A stretch of 64,000 nt of DNA from Bathynomus jamesi (GCA_023014485.1 JAJOZX010005622.1:149001-213000), one strand, 5' to 3'. Numbered from the stretch's first letter, positions 11,064-21,740 are shown. Made by a program: numbers and translations. The notes: generated by a model from the letters alone, not told the origin.

Positions 11064-12175
11064 CAGGGTGGGAGAAAAGTCTTTAAGGATTTTATACACA
11101 AATAATTAGTTAACAACATTATACAGATAAGTGTTGAAAGGATGAAAGAAATCAAACAAAAAGTCTAAAAGAATTTTATTCATACAAATATTTTGTTAAA
11201 TTATAATTTAATCTTGAAAGATTTCTCCTCCATCCGCGATGATACATTTGTGGATTCTCTCTGTGAAACTCTTTATTGTTCTTCTGAACATATCGAGTGA
11301 GATCCTTTTCAGTTGTTCATCTATTCTGCGGCCAAGGGCCTTCACATTTCGGTAAATGAAACCAGGAGTGTAGAGTTTGTCACGCAAATAAGCCCAAAGC
11401 CAGAAATCACATGGGGTTAAATCAGTTGATTCGGTTGGCCACTCGATGGGATCTCGCCGCCAAGACATCTTCCTTCAAGGTTCATACCGAGAATATCACG
11501 GTGCAGCTGCAGAGTAATGTGGCGGAGTTCAATCATGTTGATAAAGCAAATTCCTGTCCACGCCATTAGTAAACTGTGGCAAAACTTTGTCTCTCAATAC
11601 CTGACAATAGCCTTTCCCATCCGTCGTATCTCTCGATATGTCAAAGGAAACGAGTCCTGAATAACCAATGCACACCTAGACTGTTAGTGTAGACGTTTTA
11701 ACTGGTTTACTCACTCGTATTTTGCGATATTTTTTCGCCTACTAGTGAAAGATGGGTTTGTTTTCTTTACTTGTTAAACCGAATACACATTCATCTGAAA
11801 ATTGGATGTTTTGAACGAAATCTGGATCACTGTTGAACTTTTGTCTCATTGTTAAACAAACTGCAGCCGTTTATCAGAATCATCGTCGTATATGAACTGA
11901 GAGTAAATGGGTTTGTAATCGTGGATTCGTGGTACCCCTGTGATTTCAATATTTTTGCTACTGAAAATTTGAAAATACCCAATTCCTCTGCGCCTTTTCT
12001 CGTTGAAGTTGTTGGATCGACTTGAAAAGTGGCGAGGACATTTTCTTTGTTGTTGTCTCCTGTCGCCGTCACTGGCCTTCGGCTTCTTGGACGATCTTTA
12101 AACAGGCTCCCTGTTTCCATGTTTGGGCTTCCAGTATTGAAGAAATAGCCCACGATAAAAGATACACTTTTTTTT
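11064..12175 (-). mobile_element. Mariner-like element, copy A (dead)
   Basis: The end at 11064 begins CAGGGTGGGAGAAAAGTCTT, shared with the ends at about 23026 and 57116. Minus-strand coding pieces are an N-terminal helix-turn-helix region (FKDRPRSRRPVTATGD, TTSTRKGAEELGI) at 11827-12153 and a catalytic C-terminus (DPIEWPTESTDLTPCDFWLW, then RIDEQLKRISLDMFRR) at 11208-11468. The last D of the triad is in LTPCDF. The middle (FSDECVFG, HDGTPPHYSA) survives only in the other copies. It is a mariner-superfamily transposase pseudogene and part of the duplicated block that carries the lectin gene. Confidence 0.75.
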
Positions 12176-12273
12176 GTAATAATTTCGATGACACCTAAAA
12201 ATATACCTAGTATATTTGTTTGGGTCAGTTATCGGAAACGTTTCGTACATACTTCACGCACTGAAGCACTGTA

Positions 12274-12710
12274 CAGGTGTACCCCGTTATTCATAACTTC
12301 GATACTCGTAGCTTCGCTTATACGTAAAATATTTTTGAAGCCAAATTCACTATTCGCAAACCCAGCTCCGTTATTCGCAATGTCAGATAAGGGAAAAAAT
12401 AATTCACAATTCCGCCTGCTATCAAACGCAGCGCAGCATGCCCGTATCGCAGGCCATTATTTAAGAAAAGGCACGGTCTTTGATGTTATTCATAACTTAC
12501 TATGCTAAAACAGGTCTGTATTTGTGTTTTATACTTGTTTTTATGTTTCGTATAGGAATATATCCAAACATCTTACCTTCTGGAAAATGGCCACCGGAAC
12601 GCATCCCCCCATAAATCATGTATTTATATTAGAAAAAATTATTCGTTATTCGCACTTTCGCTATTCGTAATGAGTCTGAGGAACATAACTCTTGCGAAAA
12701 CCGGGGTATA

Positions 12711-12712
<2 letters not shown>
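12274..12712. mobile_element. Short non-autonomous element with CAGGTRTACCCCG ends
   Basis: The left end is CAGGTGTACCCCGTTATTC; the right end, reversed, is AGGTATACCCCGGTTTTCG. A relative lies inverted at about 21284-21740 in block B. No transposase is readable. The terminal form resembles pogo/Tigger-type Tc1 relatives, but I hold that lightly. Confidence 0.5.
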
Positions 12713-12748
<36 letters not shown>

Positions 12749-12784
12749 ATGAATAAAACCACGAAGGAAAGGAAACACAGAATG

Positions 12785-12824
12785 GTGCTCAAGCGCTTTC
12801 GTCTAATGATATCCTCAGGAACAC
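12785..12824 (-). ncRNA. Hammerhead-ribozyme-like motif, left arm of PLE-2
   Basis: On the minus strand: GUGUUC, CUGAGGA, U, a stem II ending AUUA-GAC, GAAA, AGCGCU, U, GAGCAC. Stem I GUGUUC/GAGCAC pairs over six bases with one wobble, the CUGANGA and GAAA cores are present, and AGCGCU is self-complementary as in minimal stem III hammerheads. One U before stem II departs from the canonical core. Stem II is less regular than in the right-arm copy. Confidence 0.55.
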
Positions 12825-12867
12825 TGAAGTACATAAAGAGTTACAGCCTATATATAGGTTACAGAAA

Positions 12868-12898
<31 letters not shown>

Positions 12899-13267
12899 CA
12901 ATAAACGGAGAAATAAAATTAAAAATTAGAGGATTGTGGGAGGGGCATACAAATTTGTAAGGAAAAACTATCGATTTTTAGCACAAGATCAAATGAATTA
13001 TTTCCAACCAATGTTATAGATAAAAAAAAAAAAAAAACGATTTTTAGCACAAAATCAAATGAATTGTTTCCAACCAATGTTATAAAATTTATACTGGAAA
13101 TCTGCCCGGGTTTTACCACTCTGCCCTTCTTGTATATAAAAATAAATTGAAAAATAAAAGTTATTAGAGTAGCATACAAGTTTACCAAAGATTTAGCGTT
13201 CTACCCTTCTTATCTAAATCTGTTCTGAAGGAATTCAAAACAACAGGATCGAGTTGGAAAAGACCTT

Positions 13268-14560
13268 TGCTTATGTTGAAGTTATTTGTAAGTTGGATAA
13301 TGGCAGACTCAAGAATATTTATATTAACAATGTTGTAAAAAATTCCATGGATCTTACTGAAAAATTGAATAATGCACGTACTGAAACTAACGATAGATTG
13401 ATCAGTTTTGACGTTTTTTCATTGTTTACAAAAGTGCCGATTGACAATATGCTTGACTTTCTCTCCCAAGATTTACATAAGTATGACCTGCCACTACCTT
13501 CACACATTGTTTTGGAACTTATTAAGCTTTGCATCAAAGACTGTAAATTCACTTTCAATAACAAGTATTATCAACAAGTTTTTGGGATGGCCATGGGCAA
13601 CCCCTTGTCGCCCCTCCTCTCCAATATTTATATTGAGTTTTTCGAAATTACTTACATTCCGAGAATCCTGGGGGTTGGCATCCCTTGGTTGCGGTACGTC
13701 GACGAAATTTTGTGTATCTGGCCTATGAATCGTGACCTGGATAACTTCCTCCTTCAGTTAAATGATCAAGTCCCCTCCATTAAGTTTACTTTAGAAGTGG
13801 AACAAGACAATTCAATCCCGTTTTTGGATGTGCGTGTACATCGGGAAAGCCCAGGTTTTAAGTTAAGTATCTATCGGAAAAAACAAACAATTTGTCCTAC
13901 GTACACTTTTACTCGGGACATGACACCCCCACTAAGAAGGCCATTTTTTCTTCAATGTTTCTCCGCGCCCTTAGGATCGCCAGTCCGGAATGCATCGATG
14001 CCGAATTAGAAAAAATCAACGGTATTGGAAGTGATCTGTGTTATCCATCTGCGTTTATGGAATCTTGTCTCAACAAGGCAAAACGAACTTTCTATCGTGT
14101 CAATGATAACACTCGTACTTTGTCAAAAAATATTTTAGTACTTCCATTTTTCCCAGGCTTTTTAGGCATTGCTAATGTACTTAAACTTTTGGATATTAAT
14201 GTAGTATTTTCATATAACAATATTGTGAAAAATATCATAGTAAAAAATAGCCCTACCAATAATTCAGGCATTATCTATAAAATTGGTAAACAATGTGATT
14301 CCTTTTACATAGGTCAGACGAGAAAGGATTTGCACACACGTATAAAACAGCATCAATATTCCGTTGGAACAGGACAGTCGTCCAGTGCCCTTTTTATCCA
14401 TTTGTCAGAGTTATCCCACTGTATTGATTGGAATAATGCTTCAGTTTTATTTCACTCTAGCAACATTGTTAATAGAAATATTCTTGAGTCTGCCTTTATC
14501 CAACTTACAAATAACTTCAACATAAGCAAAGGTCTTTTTCAGTCGATCCTGTTGTTTTGA
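13268..14560 (+). pseudogene. Penelope-type reverse transcriptase plus GIY-YIG endonuclease, one frameshift
   Basis: The RT part (13268-13890) has motif A SFDVFSLFTKVP, motif B MAMGNPLSPLLSNIY, motif C YVDEIL and the downstream IPFLDV. A frame change near 13885 (around an A-rich stretch) leads to LSYVHFYSGHDTPTKK and the C-terminal GIY-YIG domain: GIIYKI, then FYIGQTRKDLHTRIKQHQ at about 14270-14350. The N-terminal third is missing because the inverted arm begins there. The second catalytic aspartate of YVDD is E here. Both features mean an inactive copy. It differs strongly from the element at 41-43.5 kb, so two Penelope lineages coexist. Confidence 0.88.
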
Positions 14561-14729
14561 ATTCCTTCAGAACAGATTTAGATAAGAAGGGTAGAACGCT
14601 AAATCTTTGGTAAACTTGTATGCTACTCTAATAACTTTTATTTTTCAATTTATTTTTATATACAAGAAGGGCAGAGTGGTAAAGCCCGGACAGATTTCCA
14701 GTATAAATTTGTATATTTTTATTTTTTTT

Positions 14730-14912
14730 TAATAACATTGGTTGGAAACAATTCATTTGATCTTGTGTTAAAAATCGGTAGGTTTTTTTTTTTTTTTTAA
14801 CATTGGTTGGAAACAATTCATTTGATTTTGTGCTAAAAATCGGTAGGTTTTTTTTTTTATCTATAACATTGGTTGGAAACAATTCATTTGATCTTGTGCT
14901 AAAAATCGATAG
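14730..14912 (+). repeat. Three tandem copies of a ~60-base unit in the PLE-2 3' tail
   Basis: The unit contains AACATTGGTTGGAAACAATT followed by CATTTGAT and AAAAATCG, and is separated by poly-T runs of varying length. The left inverted arm holds two copies (about 12966-13083). Confidence 0.85.
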
Positions 14913-14976
14913 TTTTTCCTTACAAATTTGTATGCCCCTCCCACAATCCTCTAATTTTTAATTTTATTTCTCCGTT

Positions 14977-15032
<56 letters not shown>

Positions 15033-15071
15033 CTGTAACATATATATGGCTGTAACTCTTTATGTACTTCA

Positions 15072-15111
15072 GTGTTCCTGAGGATGTCATTAGACGAAAG
15101 CGCTTGAGCAC
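15072..15111 (+). ncRNA. Hammerhead-ribozyme-like motif, right arm of PLE-2
   Basis: Stem I GUGUUC (15072-15077) pairs with GAGCAC (15106-15111). The core CUGAGGA is at 15078-15084, stem II GUC-AUUA-GAC at 15086-15095, and GAAA at 15096-15099. The self-complementary stem III AGC/GCU is followed by U at 15105, the expected cleavage position. The single extra base is U15085 between core and stem II. Hammerhead motifs in Penelope terminal repeats are described in the literature; matching them to this copy is my inference from pairing. Confidence 0.6.
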
Positions 15112-15855
15112 GATTCTGTGTTTCCTTTCCTTCGTGGTTTTATTCATCATAAATATTTTTCACGTGTTACTTTCGTGAAATAATTTTCATATATATATAT
15201 TATATATATTATATATATATATATAACCTGGTAAACCTGGGAAAAGTTCCTACACGAGGGTGGGTCGAAATTAAATTGGATTTCCTTTATGTTTTGGGTT
15301 TAGAAAGTTATTCTTATTCTCAAATAACTCATTTATGAAATTTGAGGCTTTTTCGATCAGGTTTAGGGGTCCCAACTCAGACTTGAATACGGAGACTATT
15401 TCTATATTAGTAATTTCAATAGTTATGTTGGAAATAGTTGATTTGTTGACAACTTTCAGAATAAGTATTAAATAATATCTGTATAAATTTGTTGTTTTGT
15501 TCAGTTTTCATAATTAAAACGATTAATAACGAACTTTGCTTAATAACGAACGTTACAATGTACCCAAAATGAACATCAAAATTAGAAAATTATTGAACTT
15601 TACAAACAATGATATAGCCTAATGACCAAAAAACGGGGCACTCCAGTGCATCAATTTTAAGATAAACTAATTTAAAGTGAACCAAAATACAGTATATTGA
15701 GTGAATGCTCAATTTTACGTTAGTTTCTCTAAAATTTGTTTAAGTTATTCATTTTCAGAACTTCAAACTACAACATGAAGATGCAACAACAGGGAAAAAC
15801 CAAAGTATTTATAATAAATCCGACTCCTTAAAGAAGTGCAATTAATAGCCTACAC

Positions 15856-17117
15856 TAGTGAACATCCGCATCCGCATCCTCATCCGCGGAACATCCGCAC
15901 ATTTTCTCGCATCCGCATCTGCATCCGCATCCGCACTTTGGACTGCGGATGTCGTGCGGATGTGGACCGTTGAGATAAAACGTCATTAATAAGCGGAAAT
16001 TATCAAATTCTACTATATTAATAGAACTAGTTCATTGTGCGCAAAAGTGATGCAAGCGACAAGACGAGAGGCTGTTCTTGTATGAAGTTACTCTCTTGCA
16101 ACCTACTTAGATCCACGTTACAAAGCTAAGTTATTTTCACCTAGTACATTAGAACGAGTTAAATCATCACTTGGAAAAGCAGTTGAAGAGCTTCAATCTC
16201 TTGAATCTGTTGCTTCGCTACCCACCAAAAGAATAAAAGTTTCAGTGACAGAACCAACACCTTCAACGAGCAAATCTATCACAGAATCTCTCTCTCAGTT
16301 TCTTGAGTCAAGCAGCGATGACGAGACCTACGCGATGTCAAAAGATGTAGTAAAAATGATCGAGAGCTATCACCAAGAAAAACGCCTGGCTGCATGTGAC
16401 AATCCTATTAGTTGGTGGAAAAATACGCAGAATATCTATCCATACTTGAGTAAACTTGCAACGAAACATTTAGCCTGTCCTCCAACAAACGTACCAAGCG
16501 AGAGATTATTTAGCAGTGCTGGATTAATATATGATGAAAAGAGAAACAGACTGGCAGCAGAAAAGGCAGAAAAATTAATGTTCCTTAAGCATAACCTTCC
16601 TATAATTAAGTTTGAATATTAAACGATGAACATCTTAGTTTACTTTATTTTAATTACTCATTTATAAATATGCCTAATAAAACTTTAAACTTAATATAAA
16701 TAGTTATCAAGCTAATTAAAGATCTCTTTCTATAAGGGTGGAGGTTGGGGAAAGAGGTAGGGTAACACAATTATGGTTTCTAATTGTGGCTGAAACTCAA
16801 CAAAATATAACGAATTTATTTGCAGACGAATTCACTAATTGATTTCTATATTAGTTAGATGCTTGCTATTATTTTATATGTTCAGGGAAAAGTACAGCAA
16901 TTATTGTACAATTAATCAATTATACTACATTATAGCTACAGCTCTCTCTATATAACTTATTATATACGTTAAACACAACAAATCTCGAATATATCCTAAA
17001 AAATAACGAAAATGTAGACATCCGCATCCGCATCCGCAGCCGCGGATGTTGAAATCAAACATCCTCATCCGCATCCGCATCCGCGGATGTGAAAAAATGA
17101 CATCCGCTACATCACTA
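15856..17117 (+). mobile_element. Non-autonomous hAT element with GGATGC hexamer arrays at both ends
   Basis: Flanked by a perfect 8-bp target duplication GCCTACAC (15848-15855 and 17118-17125), the hAT hallmark. Termini are TAGTGA at the left and TCACTA at the right. Just inside each end lie arrays of the hexamer CATCCG/GCATCC, in opposite orientation, ending in CCGCGG palindromes (15864-15960 and 17020-17100). Such arrays probably act as multiple subterminal transposase sites. At 1262 bases it is far shorter than an autonomous hAT. It is nested in an older hAT-like element. Confidence 0.88.
16092..16622 (+). pseudogene. hAT transposase C-terminal fragment (dimerisation domain)
   Basis: Reads LATYLDPRYKAKLFSP, a linker rich in Ser and Thr, then ISWWKNTQNIYPYLSKLATK and the hAT C-terminal signature VPSERLFSSAGLIYDEKRNR, followed by KLMFLKHN. 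This is the ZBED1-like hAT C-terminal domain that holds the oligomerisation surface and the last catalytic Glu. The BED zinc finger and first two catalytic aspartates are absent, so this is an internal-deletion derivative mobilised in trans. The remaining frame is open from 16092 to the stop at 16620-16622. Confidence 0.9.
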
Positions 17118-17790
17118 GCCTACACAGCGTCTTTTTTTTTTTAACCTCAAATTTGGTTTGTGATTTCCTTGATATTTGACTGGAAACAATCATCCAATGC
17201 CGAGCTTTGTGGTCAAAATTTTTTTTACTTATTCTCGTGACTTCTTTCATTAGTCTTCCAACAGCTTGAAAATGGCATGGAAAACTGGGAATGATGAGTT
17301 TATTATTCACTATTTAGTTTAACAGCTCCTCATCAGTTTCCCGAAAGTTGATTTTAAAATCTGTCTTGCAAAATGTCCTAATTTCTTCTGTGGTGGTTGG
17401 TTTATCTTGCTTTAATGATCATATTCGCAGCTTCAGTTCTAACTTCTAGACGATCATCAACGACTGCACTTACTGTAGAATAATATTTTCTGGATGATCA
17501 AATAGTAGTTCCATTTTAATGCACCTTCACCAACTTCAATGACATTTCTGTCAGTTAACTCATTGATTTGGGTTAATAAGAAGTGGAAATTTTTAGCTCC
17601 ATCAGTACACTCGCAGTTCAATTTAATTTGAACCATGTTGGAGCATAGACTTTAATAATATATTCTACCAAGCACATTGGTTCATGAGTTGGTTCCTCTC
17701 CTGACACGTAATAACGAAGAACGCTGTTGACTCTTGTGAGCCATCTTGTGTGAAGCATCGTTCCAGGAACTGTGTGCTTTAAGTAACGCT
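17107..17790 (-). pseudogene. hAT-like transposase fragment, same family as the element at 48.4-50.6 kb
   Basis: Minus-strand frames give PGTMLHTRWLTRVNSVLRYY, VYAPTWFKLN, then after frame changes CTDGAKNFHF, DHPENIIL and finally LIIPSFPCHFQAVGRLMKEV. The element at 48380-50631 reads NPGKMAHSRWLTTANRFLRL, VYAPIWFKIK, FTEGAKHFFE, AHPENILI and LIPLFPCHTQAVERLIKLVT in the same order. The conserved Glu of VERLIKL is Gly here. The copy is degenerate and carries several frameshifts. Confidence 0.75.
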
Positions 17791-18546
17791 TATTGGCTGA
17801 TGAACACTGGCCAGTTCATCACTCTGCCGACACAACTTTTCGATTTTGTATTGATGGAGGGGAATTACCAAACTTAAAATAAACAGATTTTCATAATCTT
17901 TCGTGACGAACTAACCAAATGTATCCATATCTATTCAAAAGAAGGAAAGCTGTGGAACACAATGGCAGAGGAAACGGGTTTTCACACCAGTGCCTCAATC
18001 ATACATAACAAATTCAATAAAAAGTTGGCACCCCTAAAAATGATCAAATCTTAAATTCATGTTGTGTTTCTTGTTTTTTTAGTGCATGAGCAAGTTTCCA
18101 CACCCGTGCCAACCATGATTGAAAATTTGGTGCTACTATAGCGTGATTCCTACCGGTGACTTCGATACTATAGGGTGATTCCTACCCGTTTTGGTTCGAA
18201 ACTACAGTACTATAGAGTGTGATTCCTATCCAAGGTATAAATGAAAATATAATAAATATAAAATGCTATTTATTATTCAATTTTATTTATTTAAAAAATA
18301 GTTTCGGTGCTACTATAGTATGTGGTCTACCTACGATTGGTTAGGTTTAGTCACGATATTTTCGTTAAAACTAACGAAAATATCATGACTAAACCTAACC
18401 AATCGTCAAGGGCGATGGACATTAGAATGTAAACAAGCAATTAGTAAACAAGGTAAGAAGCTATAAGGTAGACCGCCGAATCGAGGTAGGAATCACGCTA
18501 TAGTAGCACCGAAAATTTGACCCACCCTATTCTACGCTACAATATA

Positions 18547-19010
18547 TACAGTGTGTCCGTAAAGTCATGGTGGGATTTTAAATAGCTATATTATTGCAAC
18601 GAAACATGATAATGAGATGAAAAAAAGGCAAATTGAAGAACAACTCTAAAAGAATAACTTTATTTAACGTAGTTCGATATGAGCTCCTCTGGTAGCCCTG
18701 CAGACATCTAGGCGGTGATTCAAGTCCAGCCACACACGCCCAAGAACATCAGGAGTGACGGATGCGATAGCTTCCGTGATTCGCTCGTGCAAGTGATGAA
18801 TATCCCTAATGGGTACACTGTACACGCTTTGCTTGACGTAACCCCACAAATAAAAATCCAAAGGTGTCAGGTCCGGAGCGTGTGGAGGCCATGGCTTCCA
18901 TCCTCCTATTCCTATCCATTTCTGTGGAAATTTTTCATTACGGAATTCTAGAACAACGTTGGCATAGTGCGGAGGAGCACCATCTTGCTGAAAGATGTTT
19001 ACAGATTAGC
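18547..19010 (-). mobile_element. Truncated mariner-like element (DD41D type)
   Basis: One terminal end TACAGTGTGTCCGTAAAGTC lies at 18547; the other end is lost. The minus-strand coding part (18664 to about 19000) is uninterrupted. It reads FQQDGAPPHYANVVLEF, KPWPPHAPDLTPLDFYLWGY and LDLNHRLDVCRATRGAHIE. From the D of QQDGAPPH to the D of TPLDF there are 41 residues, a DD41D arrangement as in rosa-type mariners. The N-terminal DNA-binding domain and first catalytic Asp are missing, so it cannot be autonomous. Confidence 0.8.
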
Positions 19011-19389
19011 CGTTAATTATCGTATTACCTTCATATGAAAGAGATACTAGAGCTTCATTATATTACTCGAACATTCGCTTGACGTCCAGGTTCGTGATTT
19101 CTTGAAGGCTTCAAGGAGAAAATGTGAGGGCTTCACTTACTGTTGACATAATGAAAGTAACGCAATTGGCGTTCAATGCGAGTTGCATTACGCAAAATTA
19201 TATTTTCTTTTTTAGAACTCATTTGAGAGGTCCCTCTCGAAATTTTCTTGGTATTAAAATTGTTATAAATAATGAAGAGATTTCTTTACTTCATTTCATT
19301 TGTATTTCACAAACTTGTCTCGATTCAATCAATGACAAAAATTCTATTTTTGACTTTTTTGATAAGTCATGACGTCACAATATATATAT

Positions 19390-19690
19390 ATATTGTTTCA
19401 GAAGAAACGAATTCTTTATTTGAAGTTAACAAAAAAGGGGTTAAAGTTAATCGAGTTAATAATAAGTTAACTTTAAACAAAGTTAACATTTTACGTCTGA
19501 AGTTGTAGGTTAGGTTAGATTAGGTTAAGTTAGGTTAGGTTAGGTTTTATTAACTCTATTTAAAGAATCCTTCATTTGTTGTTTTTTCCATTTTATTCCT
19601 TGTGTTTTAAAACCTTTTTTTTCTTTCAAACTTGACCAAAGAAACATTCTGAGTCCGGAAACACACTTTTTCAACTTTTAGGGATTCTAT
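19390..19690. repeat. Segmental repeat, inverted copy at about 63000-63690
   Basis: Contains GTTAACAAAAAAGGGGTTAA, a TTAGG array and AATCCTTCATTTGTTG. The same order occurs reversed at 63000-63690, where a Helitron interrupts it. It marks one edge of the duplicated block. Confidence 0.8.
19506..19546 (+). repeat. Interstitial (TTAGG)n array
   Basis: About eight TAGGT units with two variant units. TTAGG is the ancestral arthropod telomere repeat; only 40 bases are present, within a duplicated segment, so this is not a chromosome end. Confidence 0.8.
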
Positions 19691-19710
19691 AATCCCTCTT
19701 TCTGCATATA

Positions 19711-20036
19711 TACAGGGTGTCCCATAGATTCGGTCTCATATTAAAATTTATTTTAAATTAAATTTATAAAAGTAATACATAATAATGTTCAAATTGATGT
19801 CTTGTTTTGGCGCCTTTTTATTGTTGCAGGTAGAAAAGGCAGAGGAAGAGGCTGAGGCCTTTTCCTCAGGAGTGTAACTCACTTTCATATTAGCGATTCC
19901 GTGTTATTCTACCTGCAACAAAAAAAAGGTGCCAAAGCAAGACATCAGTTTGAACATTTGTTTTAGTCTTAATGTATTACTTTTGTAACTTTAATTTAAA
20001 ATAAATTTTAATATGAGACTGGACTTATGCAACACC

Positions 20037-20041
<5 letters not shown>
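19711..20041. mobile_element. MITE with long inverted repeats, ends ACAGGGTGTCCCAT
   Basis: About 330 bases fold on themselves. The left arm contains AAATTTATTTTAAATTAAAT and GATGTCTTGTTTTGGCGCC, and the right arm their reverse complements. The centre holds a GGAAGAGGCTGAGGCC segment. A second copy lies inverted at 62625-62910. No coding capacity. Confidence 0.8.
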
Positions 20042-20084
<43 letters not shown>

Positions 20085-20264
20085 TGAAAGAAATTAATGA
20101 AATGAAACTTTATTTTAATTTCCATTTATTTCTATTTATTTTCGTATTATTTTCTTTTGTAAAAATTGAAATCAATTTGAAAAGATTTTTGCTTGAAAAT
20201 TTCTCCTGCTTCCCAACGACATCTTTACATAACAATGTTTTGATTAGATTACTTGCCACTAAAA

Positions 20265-20345
20265 TACAGGGTGATCCGATTAAAACGCAACCCAATACAA
20301 TATAATAACATTCTCTGGGTTGCGTTTTAATTGAATCACCCTGTA
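20265..20345. mobile_element. 81-bp hairpin MITE, ends TACAGGGTGAT
   Basis: Two arms of about 30 bases containing AAAACGCAACCCA and its complement surround a short AT-rich centre. A relative lies at 58374-58454 in the inverted block copy. Confidence 0.8.
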
Positions 20346-20413
20346 TAAAATGAAACCTACATGGATGTCATTTATATTTATTTAATATATTCTTTCTGAA
20401 TAAAGATTGTTTG

Positions 20414-20460
<47 letters not shown>

Positions 20461-20482
20461 AACTGTATATATTAATTTTCCG

Positions 20483-20640
20483 GATGAGCCGGGTGTGCCT
20501 GACTATGTGCAATAGAGATCGCAAGAAACAAACTCGCTCCTCTTTCAGGTCAGGTCTAGAGTTGGGGCCAGTAGCTTGACCTTCGTGTGAAGAGGAACCA
20601 GCACAAGGAACTTTTCCTAGGTTTACCAGGTTATACTGTA
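20483..20640 (-). repeat. Unclassified dispersed repeat (AACCTGGTAAACCT family)
   Basis: On the minus strand it starts TATAACCTGGTAAACC and runs through GGTTCCTCTTCACACGAAGG to CCGGCTCATCCGGAAAATT. The full-length match is 58101-58262, and a 35-base piece occurs at 15221-15255. I see no pol III boxes and cannot name it. Confidence 0.6.
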
Positions 20641-20644
20641 TATA

Positions 20645-21220
20645 CCGGGTGTCCGAGAATTATCTGTACAAGTTTTGGCTGTTATTAAAAGTCAACCATG
20701 AAGTGTAGAAATTCCAGTTTTGTCCCATTTTACAGAGAAACTCATTAAGTTTTTTCTGATAACAAGTTTTGACAAGTTTTTTCTTTTTTGTACGCGGGTG
20801 ACAGACATTGATGATTTAAAAGCAAGAATCACAGCTGCTATTGAGCGAATTGATGTGGATATGCTGCAGCGTACATGGCAACATTTGGATTATCGATTGG
20901 ATGTTTTGCGAATCACTGATCGTGCACATATCGAATGTTTGTTACAACGTTACTTTAATAAAAGAAACTTTTGAAAATACAGATTCTAAATAATCTTGTT
21001 TAAGAATTTTACGTGTGTTATCAAGAATTTTATTAAAAGATGAAATTGTACAGATAATTTTCGGACACACTGGAATTTCTAAAAAACTTGTCAAAACTTG
21101 GTATCAGAAAAAACTTAATGAGATTCTCTGTAAAATGGGACAACACTGGAATTTCTACACTTCATGGTTGACTCTTAATAACAGCCAAAACTTGTACAGA
21201 TAATTCTCGGACACCCTGTG
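20645..21220 (+). mobile_element. Mariner-derived non-autonomous element with ~140-base inverted repeats
   Basis: The left arm begins CCGGGTGTCCGAGAATTATC and the right arm ends with its complement at 21220. The arms match over about 140 bases. A second inner terminus (CAGATAATTTTCGGACACAC) at about 21052-21071 and a transposase tail show that the element arose from the 3' end of a mariner-like transposon plus an inverted copy of the terminus. Confidence 0.7.
20805..20974 (+). pseudogene. Mariner-like transposase C-terminal tail
   Basis: Reads DIDDLKARITAAIERIDVDM, WQHLDYRLDVLRITDRAHIE. The same arrangement (ITEAI..VTPDVL..VWLDLNHRLDVCRATRGAHIE) ends the DD41D copy at 18664. About 55 residues survive, without any catalytic residue. 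Confidence 0.75.
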
Positions 21221-21283
21221 TATATATATAATATATGTACCATTCTGAGTTTGTGTATATATATATATTATATATATATACAC

Positions 21284-21740
21284 TACGGTTTACGCAAGAG
21301 TTATGTCCCTCAGACTCATTACGAATAGCGAAATTGCGAATAATAAATAATATTTTCCCATATAAATACATATTTTATGGGGGGATGAGTTTCCGGTGGC
21401 CATTTTTCAGAAGGTAAGATGTTTGCATACGTTCCCATACGATACATAAAATCAAGTATAAAACACAAATACAGACCTGTATTAGCATAGTAAGTTATGA
21501 ATAACATCAATAAAAGAATAAACATACCCGTACTGTACTTTTATTTCCTCAAACCACCCCAGAATGGGGTCAAACCACCCCCGACTCGCACTGAAAGGTT
21601 CACCACCACTGCTCTCACCTTCACCAACGACTTCCTCACATCTCGCCACAAAGACCGTGCCTTTTCTTTAATAATGGCCTGCGATACGGGCATGCTGCGC
21701 TGCGTTTGAGAGCAGGCGGAATTGTGAATTATTTTATACC
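21284..21740. mobile_element. Second copy of the CAGGTRTACCCCG-type short element, rearranged
   Basis: Inverted relative of 12274-12712 sharing TTATGTYCCTCAGACTCATT, the GGGGGGATG segment and the GCATGCCCGTATCGCAGGCC region. It carries an extra segment at about 21540-21660. It adjoins the mariner copy of block B just as the first copy adjoins that of block A. Confidence 0.55.

Larger units (their letters stand above)
12745..15165 (+). mobile_element. Penelope-like element with inverted arms, copy PLE-2
   Basis: The left arm (about 12745-13267) is the reverse complement of the 3' end of the same element (about 14531-15165), so a truncated coding region is flanked by inverted copies of its own 3' tail. 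Penelope elements often join a partial inverted copy to their 5' end. Each arm carries the hammerhead-like motif, placed at the outer side. Both outer boundaries run into (AT)n tracts. The arms differ in copy number of a 60-base tandem repeat (two on the left, three on the right), which shows post-insertion change. Confidence 0.8.
15256..18529 (-). mobile_element. Old hAT-like element of the TAGGGTG group (element 4), with a nested hAT
   Basis: The left end reads GAGGGTGGGTCGAAA and the right end, reversed, TAGGGTGGGTCAAATTTTCG. Flanking 8-mers TCCTACAC (15248-15255) and TTCTACGC (18530-18537) match at six of eight positions, consistent with a decayed 8-bp target duplication. Inside are a coding fragment homologous to the element at 48.4-50.6 kb, a later hAT insertion (15856-17117), and a right subterminal zone (18120-18510) with repeated copies of the word TATAGCGTGATTCCTACC and a near-perfect hairpin at 18335-18408. 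Confidence 0.65.

Noticed and set aside
19506..19546. Telomere or subtelomere
   Set aside because: Only about 40 bases of TTAGG, duplicated with its flanks at 63538, with unique sequence on both sides.
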